Assembly: GCA_020430865.1 (NCBI GenBank)
Contig: JAGQIY010001307.1
Location: forward strand, 1 to 5,157
Source of the DNA: Myxococcales bacterium
GTDB lineage: Bacteria > Myxococcota > Polyangia > Polyangiales > Polyangiaceae
Direction: 5' to 3'
Length of the DNA: 5,157 nucleotides
Positions 1-5,157 of this stretch are shown here, piece by piece. The number at the start of each line of letters is the position of its first letter. The stretch's first letter is position 1. Made by a program: the position numbers and the translations under genes. Under the pieces are notes generated by a model, which did not search any database, was not told where the DNA came from, and saw nothing but the letters and a program-made list of their open reading frames with translations.

Positions 1-1
1 C

Positions 2-292
2 CAAGACGCTGCGCAGGAGGTTCCGGAGAAGGAGTGGGTGTGTATCGAGTGGCAGTACGACGGCACCAGGGACGAGACCCACTTCTTCTGGGACGGTGTC
101 GAGCACCCGTCGCTGGCCACCTACCCCTCCGTGCCGCACGGCGGCAACTCCAGCGCTCAGTATCTCCTCCCCGAGTTCGACGAGGTGTGGGTCGGTTGGT
201 GGATGTATCAGACTAATCCGACGCCTGCTCAGTTCGACGTGTGGATCGACGAAGTGGCGATCGACGGAGAGCGTATCGGTTGTAGTCTCTAG
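2..292 (+). CDS. C-terminal fragment of a secreted concanavalin A-like (jelly-roll) protein, 5' end outside window
   Basis: The frame is open from the left edge to a TAG stop at 290-292, giving the last 96 residues of a longer protein. A GTG at 38 could be read as a start, but coding sequence of the same character (Val-Pro-Glu-Lys-Glu-Trp) continues upstream, so it is treated as internal. Visible features are a Trp-Val-Cys-Ile-Glu-Trp strand near residue 12, an 'FFWDGVEHPSL' strand-turn, a 'VWVGWWMYQ' strand and a closing 'WIDEVAIDGERIGC'. This order (W-x-C-x-E-W, W/L-D-G, x-x-G-W, h-W-I-D-E-V-A, R-I-G-C) resembles the end of jelly-roll domains in secreted proteins of the polysaccharide-lyase/Cip1/LamG type. 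Family assignment rests on my recollection of such endings in myxobacterial proteins, not on a search. Cys14 and Cys94 of the fragment could form a disulfide joining first and last strands. No catalytic residues can be named; carbohydrate binding is inference. It is convergent with the amidase gene, 31 bp away. Confidence 0.75.
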   Translation, partial: QDAAQEVPEKEWVCIEWQYDGTRDETHFFWDGVEHPSLATYPSVPHGGNSSAQYLLPEFDEVWVGWWMYQTNPTPAQFDVWIDEVAIDGERIGCSL

Positions 293-323
293 CTGGCCGT
301 TGCGGGCCCGCCGAGGGTGACGT

Positions 324-3035
324 TCAGCGACGACGGCGACGCAGCCACGCGGCGATCATTGCCCCGAGGATCCAGATCCCCGACCTCTGGTTCCCGCCAG
401 TCCCGGTCCGGCAACCGCACCCGGAGTCGCGTGTCGCGATCCCCTCACCGTGCAGCAGACCGTCGCCAGCCGAACCTCCGGTCGCTGGAGCGCCCGCGCC
501 CCCGTTCATGCTTCCGGAGCCCCCGGAGCCGACGGGTGCGCAGTCCTCGTCGACCTCTCCGTCGCAATCGTCGTCTCGACCGTTGCAGAGCTCCGCCTCG
601 CACTGGGTCACTGGCTCCGACGGCGGTCCCCCGCTGAGCACGGTGGCGCGGTACTGCAGCGCATCCCACCCGCCCTCATCGGTGAACTCGTCGAGAGTCC
701 ACTCACCGTCGAACCCCACACCCGTCGCCAGCGCGCAGCGCCAGCCAAGCACACCGCGGCCGCACCAGTCGGCCAAGCCGTCACCGTTGACGTCCGCCAG
801 CGCGAAGCTCGAGTAGTAGGCCTTTCCCTTCCACTCGGCGTCGTCGTTCCATGCTGGACCAGCGATCTCTTCGAAGGCGCCATCGTGGTACACATGGCAG
901 CGCACGCCGGTGCTTGCGCGGACGCACAGGTCCTGCGCCCCATCGCCGTCGACGTCCCCGACCCGCAAGCTCGAGAAGTACGGCGCCGCGCCCCAGCCAC
1001 TATCGTCCGAGTAGCCGGCGACGCGGAGCTCCGGCTCGAAGCCGTTGCCGTTGGACAGCGCACACGAGAGCGCGCTCGCGCTCTTGCCGCACAGGTCGGC
1101 TCGCCCGTCACCGTTCACGTCAGCGAGGCGAATGGTGGACCAGGCAGACAGCTTGTCCCAACCCTGATCGTTGCTCCACGCTGGACCAGCGATTTTATCC
1201 GTAGAGAAACCCGTGTCCGAGGCGAGCCAGCACGCGATGGCGGCATTGGCGCGCGCGCACACGTCGCTCTTGCCGTCCCCGTTGATGTCGCCCATGCGAA
1301 TCGTGCCGTAGTTCCTCGCGTGGCCCCAGCCGTTCTCATCCGACAGCGCGGGCCCGGGAAACTGAGTCGAGAAGCTCTCGCCATCGCTCAGGTGGCACTC
1401 GAAGCTGGTCGCCGAGCGGCCACACAGGTCTTCCAGACCGTCGCCGTTGACGTCAGCCAAGCGGATCGTGGTGTAGAACCTCGGCTCGTTCCAGGAGCCC
1501 GCGTCCGCCATGCCCCCATACCAACGGCCGCTGGCGCCGGCACCCAGGCCACCCGCCGAACCAAGCGCGCAGTGCACGCCATCGTTGGCGCGCGCGCACA
1601 GGTCGGCGAACCCATCGCCGTTCACGTCCCCCATGCGAAAGGTGGCGAAGTTGCTGACGTCGTCCCAGCCCTGAGCGTTGCCCCAGCCAGGTTTCGTGTC
1701 CGAGGTCGCGGTCCAGCCGCCTTGCTGCGCGAGGTGGCACCTGACGCCAGAGTAGCCACGGCCGCATACGTCAGCCTTGCCGTCGCCGTTCACGTCGCTG
1801 GTCGAAGGTGGCGCGTAGGTGCTCAGCTCGTTCTGCAGCCAATCGACCTCACACACGTCGCCCTCGTCGACCTCGCCATTGCAGTTGTCGTCCTTGCCAT
1901 TGCAGGTCTCGCTGGCGGCGTTGCAGCAACCACCGCAGCCGCACTTCACGTACTCCATGAACTTGCCCCAGTCCCACCCCGAGCCGGGGTCGGTATGATC
2001 GGAGCAGTCCGGGGTCTCACCGTGGCCGCGTACATGAGCACGGTCACAGGGGATGTTGTTGCGATCGCAGATCGACCTCACGAGCTTGGCACTCGAGCAG
2101 TACATCGCGTCGGTGAACCACTTGTTCGGGTCGTCGATGAAGCCCTCGTGCTCGATGCCCACGGAGTGCGTGTTGAAGCACGCATCGTGGTAGGCGACGT
2201 CGTTCTCCTCGACGAGCTGCACGACCTCGCCTCCGGAAGACACGACGTAGTGAGCGCTGACGCCGGAGGCGCAGTTCTTGAGCCAGCCCCAGCAGCCGGA
2301 GAAGCCTCCCTGGCAGGTGTGGATCACGATGTCGGTGATGTCGGAGGCGCCCCGACTCGAGGCGCTGTAGTTCCCGCTGCACGCAGGCCCCACCCAGTTG
2401 GCCCCGCTGTAGTCCGGCTTGAGCTCGGAACTTTGTTGCCCCACGGATTCGCCTCCGGTGTAGGCACCGTCGAACACGATGCTGAGCCCGTCGCTGTCGG
2501 TGCCGCGGACACCATCGACGGCCACCCGGATCACCCGGCGCGCGAACTCCAAGCCGGCCTCGGGGCTGATCTCACCGGGCCCGTAGGCCTGCAGAGCCGC
2601 CTCCCAGGAACCGTGGCGGTCTCTCAGTTCCGAGAGCACCCGCGCGGCTCCGTGGACGTTGGCCTCGGTGTCGGCACTCAGCTCGTCTTCACCGAGCCCT
2701 GTCAGACGCGCGGCATCGCTCAGACTTCGCCGCTCGACGAGCTGCATCACTCCTCTCCCCCCCCAGGCCGACGGCTCGGTGTGACGGGTCGAAAACCGCG
2801 TCTGCACGTAGGCGACACCCACGAGGTACTCGACCGGAACACCGGTCTCCTCGGCGACGCTTCGAAACGTCTCGACCAGCGGAGACGTGCCGCGAATGGT
2901 CCCTCGGGGCGTTGCGTTGGTCCCGGGCTCTGGTCCCGCGCTACAGCCCAGCACGGACGCGCCGATCCCCAGCGCCAAGCCCACCGACAGCAGCGCGCGA
3001 CGCGCCGCAAAGAAAGAATGCACGAGTCCAGCCAT
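324..3035 (-). CDS. Surface-anchored N-acetylmuramoyl-L-alanine amidase with pseudo-SLT domain, seven-bladed FG-GAP propeller and MYXO-CTERM tail
   Basis: This 903-residue protein should cleave the MurNAc-L-Ala bond of peptidoglycan outside the cytoplasm. Residues 1-31 are a signal peptide (Arg12-Arg13, hydrophobic core) ending in a lipobox-like Val-Leu-Gly-Cys31. Residues 52-155 look like a lytic transglycosylase fold (GVMQL at 95-99, AYGPG at 150-154), but Gln78 sits where the catalytic Glu is expected. Residues 205-364 are the PGRP/Amidase_2 domain: predicted zinc ligands His239, His338 and Asp349, the 'GIEHEG' segment with Glu295, and nine cysteines. His347 takes the place of the AmpD-type lysine, as I recall for other 'HTDPG' amidases. 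A Cys-rich MopE-type motif follows (365-395), then seven FG-GAP blades (408-800), a second MopE motif (811-832), a Gly/Ser-rich linker, and a MYXO-CTERM tail (Cys873, Cys875, hydrophobic 886-898, Arg899-903). ATG at 3035 is chosen because an in-frame stop lies upstream with no other start between; it has no good Shine-Dalgarno. GTG at codon 5 is an alternative. Role in own-wall remodelling or in predation is not decided. Confidence 0.95.
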   Translation of the reverse strand: MAGLVHSFFAARRALLSVGLALGIGASVLGCSAGPEPGTNATPRGTIRGTSPLVETFRSVAEETGVPVEYLVGVAYVQTRFSTRHTEPSAWGGRGVMQLVERRSLSDAARLTGLGEDELSADTEANVHGAARVLSELRDRHGSWEAALQAYGPGEISPEAGLEFARRVIRVAVDGVRGTDSDGLSIVFDGAYTGGESVGQQSSELKPDYSGANWVGPACSGNYSASSRGASDITDIVIHTCQGGFSGCWGWLKNCASGVSAHYVVSSGGEVVQLVEENDVAYHDACFNTHSVGIEHEGFIDDPNKWFTDAMYCSSAKLVRSICDRNNIPCDRAHVRGHGETPDCSDHTDPGSGWDWGKFMEYVKCGCGGCCNAASETCNGKDDNCNGEVDEGDVCEVDWLQNELSTYAPPSTSDVNGDGKADVCGRGYSGVRCHLAQQGGWTATSDTKPGWGNAQGWDDVSNFATFRMGDVNGDGFADLCARANDGVHCALGSAGGLGAGASGRWYGGMADAGSWNEPRFYTTIRLADVNGDGLEDLCGRSATSFECHLSDGESFSTQFPGPALSDENGWGHARNYGTIRMGDINGDGKSDVCARANAAIACWLASDTGFSTDKIAGPAWSNDQGWDKLSAWSTIRLADVNGDGRADLCGKSASALSCALSNGNGFEPELRVAGYSDDSGWGAAPYFSSLRVGDVDGDGAQDLCVRASTGVRCHVYHDGAFEEIAGPAWNDDAEWKGKAYYSSFALADVNGDGLADWCGRGVLGWRCALATGVGFDGEWTLDEFTDEGGWDALQYRATVLSGGPPSEPVTQCEAELCNGRDDDCDGEVDEDCAPVGSGGSGSMNGGAGAPATGGSAGDGLLHGEGIATRDSGCGCRTGTGGNQRSGIWILGAMIAAWLRRRRR
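636..1814 (-). repeat. Seven FG-GAP/VCBS blade repeats inside the amidase gene
   Basis: Seven copies of a D-[VI]-[ND]-G-D-G-x-x-D-x-C motif start at residues 414, 470, 528, 583, 639, 694 and 748, a period of 54-58 residues (about 165 bp). The Asp/Asn-rich loop is the calcium-binding type of FG-GAP/VCBS domains, and seven blades is the number in an integrin-like beta-propeller. Each blade carries two cysteines exactly nine positions apart (424/433, 480/489, 538/547, 593/602, 649/658, 704/713, 758/767). Odd blades carry a CGR or CGK signature, mostly preceded by 'LADVNGDG'; even blades carry 'GD[VI][ND]GDG' with CARA or CVRA. At the DNA level, versions of ccgtcgccgttgacgtc recur once per blade on the plus strand. 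Confidence 0.93.
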
Positions 3036-3047
3036 CGGCGCTGGGTG

Positions 3048-3063
3048 TGCAGATTGAGTGCCA
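3048..3063 (-). promoter_or_regulatory. Probable sigma-54 (-24/-12) promoter of the amidase gene
   Basis: Read on the minus strand the site is TGGCAC-TCAAT-CTGCA, against the sigma-54 consensus TGGCAC-N5-TTGCA. The GG and GC dinucleotides are exactly 12 bp apart and only one of the eleven specified bases differs (C for the first T of TTGC). It lies in the intergenic region and points at the amidase ATG. With the -12 cytosine at 3049, transcription should begin near 3037, only about two bases before the ATG at 3035, so the message would be almost leaderless. This agrees with the lack of a Shine-Dalgarno there; translation from the GTG at codon 5 would give a slightly longer leader. Sigma-54 promoters need an ATP-driven enhancer-binding activator. 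The match is by eye and untested. Confidence 0.55.
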
Positions 3064-3188
3064 AGGCCAGGAGTTGGCGTGAGCTACACCGAGAGCGCGT
3101 GTTCTGCACCCAGCCTGGAAGGATCCGGGGCAATCCGCGCGAAAACGCTGGTGCGACCTGGGACTTCGACCACGTCGGTCGCGGTGGT

Positions 3189-3216
3189 TGTGCAAGTCGC
3201 TGTGCAAGTCGTGCAA
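3189..3216. repeat. 12-bp tandem repeat with a third half copy, possible activator binding site
   Basis: On the plus strand TGTGCAAGTCGC (3189-3200) is followed directly by TGTGCAAGTCGT (3201-3212), an 11 of 12 match, and a third GTGCAA begins at 3211. The core GTGCAA (TTGCAC on the minus strand) thus occurs three times in 28 bp with spacings of 12 and 9 bp. The cluster lies between the kinase stop codon and the amidase promoter, about 125-155 bp upstream of the predicted -24 element. Sites for sigma-54 activators often lie at that distance, so an upstream activating sequence is a reasonable inference. The lack of clear inverted symmetry and the 12-bp rather than helical spacing argue for caution. 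Confidence 0.4.
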
Positions 3217-3251
3217 CTGGCTGTGAGGGCAAGGTGGGCCTGGTGGGGTGG

Positions 3252-5157
3252 CTACCCAGGACTCAGGGGCCAGGTGAAGTGGAAGCAGGCTCCATGCCCC
3301 GGCTCCGACTCCACCCAGACTCGTCCCCCCGCGCTCTCCACGAGCTTCTTCACGATCGCGAGACCGATGCCCGTACCGTCTTCGGTCCCTCCCGAGAGCG
3401 TCTGGAAGATCACCCAGATCCGTTCGTGGTGGCGCGGGTCGATCCCAGGGCCGTTGTCTCGTACCTGGAAGTGAACCTCACGGCCTTCCAGCCGCGCCCC
3501 GACGCTCACCTGGGGTGACTCTGGGTCCGCGAACTTGACGGCGTTGCTGATCAGGTTCAGCAGGACCTGCTCGAGTGGGATCCGCTGGGCGCGGAGCTGG
3601 ATCGCGCTCGGCACGTCGATCCCGATCCCTTTCCCCGAGGGAACCATTTCGCACACCTCGGCTACCAGCTGATGCGCGTCGACGTCGTGAAACTCGTGGC
3701 TCTTGCGTCCCGCTCGGCTGAAGTCGAGCACGCCGTTGATCAAGCTCTCCATGCGCAAGACCCGCTTCTTCAACAGGTCGAGGTGCTCGGCGATCTTCTC
3801 GTAGTTCCCCTCGGCCTGCTCCTCGCCGATCCACTCCGAGAGCATCGAGATCCCTCTGAGCGGCGCCTTCAGGTCATGACTGACGACGTAGGCAAACTGA
3901 TCCAGCTCGCGATTCTTACGCTCCAGCTGGCCGATCAATCGGTCGCGCTCCTCCTGCAGGCGCTTCTGGGCGTCGATATTCGTGTTGGTGCCGAACCAGC
4001 GCAAGATGCGCCCGTCGTTGGCGCGTAGCGGCGCCACACGTGTCAAGAACCACCGGTACTCGCCGTCTGCGCCCTTGAGCGGGAACTCCATCTCGAAGGG
4101 CTCACCGGTGCGCAGGCAACCGCGCCAGCGTGCCTCGGCTTCGTCGAGCACGTCGGGGTGATGTAGCCCCTTCCAGCCCCAGCCCGCGAGCTCATCGAAG
4201 GTCCGACCCGTGTACTCGTAGAACCGGCGGTTGTAGAAGTCGATGTATCCGTCGGGCAACGCTGACCAGGCCAGCGCAGGTACGTTCTCGACCACGGCGC
4301 GAAACTGCTCCTCGCTGGCCCTCGCCTGATCGAGCAGGCGCTCTCGCTCTTCGTCCGCCCGCTTCTGATCATCGATATCCGTACACGTACCGAACCACTT
4401 GATGATGCGCCCGCGGGAGTCGCGCACCGCCACCGCACGCGCCAGGAACCAGTGGTAGACGCCGTCCTTGCGCCGGCGCAGGTACTCCATCTGGAAGGGC
4501 TCCCCGCGCAGGTAGCAGGCCTTCCATTCGGCCTCGGCGCTCCGACGATGGTCCGGGTGCAGGGACTCGGCCCACTGGAGCTCCACGGGAGTGTCCTCTG
4601 AATAGCCTGTGTACTGATACCAGCGACGATTGAAGTAGTCGTGGACCCCATTCGGCTCGGCGGTCCAGACCAGGTTCGGAATGGTCTCCGCGAGTAGACG
4701 AAACTGATGCTCCGAGCCCTCCTCCAACCAGAACCGCTCCACGGAGACGCTGAGCTGGACCGCCAGCGAAGTCAGCGCCTCGAGCGATGGCGAAGGCAAG
4801 GCGGCCTCGGTCAGGACCAGCAGCACTCCCGCGCCTCGGTCCTCGATTGCGAGCGGCAGCACGGTCGCCGACTCGAACGTCTCCCCGGCCAGGCTCAGGC
4901 GTTCATTGACGAGCGGCCGGCGACGCTCCGCCGCCGCGCCGAGGCGTCCCTCACTCACGTGGAGACGCTCGGGAGCGCTCCAGCTCGAACCTGGAGCGAC
5001 AGCGCTGGCGTGGAGTACCAGCTCCCGCTCGGACTCGAAGGTCCAGATCGCGGCAGCGTCGGCCCCGAGGCGTTCGACGACCGCCCTGCAGCTCGCGGTG
5101 AGCGCCCGCTCGATGGTCAACGACTCCGAGAGCGCAACGCCCACGTCTCCTGCCAGC
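3252..5157 (-). CDS. GAF-PAS-PAS sensor histidine kinase, N terminus outside window
   Basis: This is a soluble sensor kinase of a two-component system. Counting from the GTG at 5144, residues 1-140 are a GAF-type sensor domain, 146-257 and 278-392 are two PAS_3-like domains each closing with a PAC segment ('WFGTCTDID', 'WFGTNTNID'), and charged linkers likely to be coiled coil lie at 258-277 and 393-415. HisKA spans 415-480 with phospho-acceptor His423 in 'SHDLKAPLRG'. The HATPase_c domain has the N box at Asn530 and Asn534, G1 box 'DNGPGID' (563-569), F box 'IWVIFQTL' (576-583) and G2 box 'GTGIGLAIVKK' (590-600). All boxes look intact, so it should be active. No membrane segment or signal peptide is seen, and no receiver domain follows. 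The frame stays open from 5144 to the edge, and its residues (Leu-Ala-Gly-Asp-Val-Gly-Val-Ala-Leu) match the start of a GAF region, so the real start is further upstream. Signal and partner regulator are unknown. It is codirectional with the amidase gene, 216 bp apart. Confidence 0.95.
   Translation of the reverse strand, partial: LAGDVGVALSESLTIERALTASCRAVVERLGADAAAIWTFESERELVLHASAVAPGSSWSAPERLHVSEGRLGAAAERRRPLVNERLSLAGETFESATVLPLAIEDRGAGVLLVLTEAALPSPSLEALTSLAVQLSVSVERFWLEEGSEHQFRLLAETIPNLVWTAEPNGVHDYFNRRWYQYTGYSEDTPVELQWAESLHPDHRRSAEAEWKACYLRGEPFQMEYLRRRKDGVYHWFLARAVAVRDSRGRIIKWFGTCTDIDDQKRADEERERLLDQARASEEQFRAVVENVPALAWSALPDGYIDFYNRRFYEYTGRTFDELAGWGWKGLHHPDVLDEAEARWRGCLRTGEPFEMEFPLKGADGEYRWFLTRVAPLRANDGRILRWFGTNTNIDAQKRLQEERDRLIGQLERKNRELDQFAYVVSHDLKAPLRGISMLSEWIGEEQAEGNYEKIAEHLDLLKKRVLRMESLINGVLDFSRAGRKSHEFHDVDAHQLVAEVCEMVPSGKGIGIDVPSAIQLRAQRIPLEQVLLNLISNAVKFADPESPQVSVGARLEGREVHFQVRDNGPGIDPRHHERIWVIFQTLSGGTEDGTGIGLAIVKKLVESAGGRVWVESEPGHGACFHFTWPLSPG

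Noticed and set aside
293..323. Possible terminator in the convergent gap, with a GCGGGCCCGC palindrome at 302-311
   Set aside because: The palindrome leaves no loop, alternative stems are only about 4 bp, and there is no T-run on either strand, so I cannot support an intrinsic terminator.
3190..3216. The TTGCAC repeats themselves as a sigma-54 promoter on the minus strand
   Set aside because: The spacing between the repeated cores does not fit -24/-12 geometry and the GG of the -24 element is missing; the site at 3048-3063 fits much better.
2747..3232. 161-codon minus-strand open frame starting in the intergenic region and overlapping the amidase 5' end
   Set aside because: It is in a different frame from the amidase, has biased Arg/Trp/Cys/Pro composition typical of a shadow frame, and shows no recognisable domain.
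3241..3257. Small GGGT/ACCC hairpin at the stop codon of the kinase gene
   Set aside because: The stem is only four base pairs with no following T-tract; it is likely chance.
450..3518. Very long open frame (1022 codons) on the plus strand opposite the amidase and the end of the kinase gene
   Set aside because: It lies in the antisense frame whose codons align with the minus-strand codons, so it stays open simply because TTA, CTA and TCA codons are rare in this GC-rich DNA. The minus strand has recognisable domains throughout; the plus translation has none.
5142..5151. GTG at 5144 as the true start of the histidine kinase, with AGGAG just upstream
   Set aside because: The AGGAG is only two bases from the GTG, too close for a normal ribosome site. 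The frame continues upstream to the window edge with residues fitting a GAF-region start.

Overview
The window is GC-rich DNA with the codon use of a high-GC bacterium. One protein ends in a clear MYXO-CTERM sorting tail (Gly-Cys-Gly-Cys, hydrophobic stretch, five terminal arginines). Together with MopE-type metal-binding motifs and a secreted FG-GAP/VCBS propeller, this points to a myxobacterium (Myxococcota, probably the Polyangiales side). The genus cannot be fixed from this window.

Layout, left to right. (1) Bases 2-292 on the plus strand are the 3' end of a gene for a secreted-looking, concanavalin A-like (jelly-roll) protein; its start lies outside the window. (2) After a 31-bp convergent gap comes the only complete gene, 324-3035 on the minus strand. 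It encodes a 903-residue modular cell-wall amidase with a lipoprotein-like signal peptide, a lysozyme-like (SLT) fold lacking the expected catalytic Glu, a PGRP/Amidase_2 zinc amidase, a Cys-rich MopE motif, seven FG-GAP blades, a second MopE motif, a Gly/Ser linker and a MYXO-CTERM tail. (3) Bases 3036-3251 are a 216-bp intergenic region holding a near-consensus sigma-54 promoter pointing at the amidase, plus a short tandem repeat about 130-150 bp upstream of it, the usual distance for an enhancer-binding protein. (4) Bases 3252-5157 on the minus strand are most of a soluble GAF-PAS-PAS-histidine kinase whose N terminus runs off the right edge.

How the parts may fit together: the amidase looks like a surface-anchored, disulfide-rich enzyme that cuts peptide stems from peptidoglycan, either in remodelling its own wall or in attacking other bacteria. 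The propeller and metal-binding motifs probably serve adhesion or stability. The separate promoter suggests the amidase is switched on through sigma-54 and an activator rather than by read-through from the kinase gene. No response regulator is present, so any link between kinase and amidase is only positional. I see no CRISPR array, tRNA, rRNA, insertion sequence or phage gene. The most unusual points are the Glu-to-Gln pseudo-SLT domain fused to an intact amidase, the Cys-x8-Cys pair in every blade, the two-blade alternation, the possible double lipid anchor, and the nearly leaderless sigma-54 promoter.
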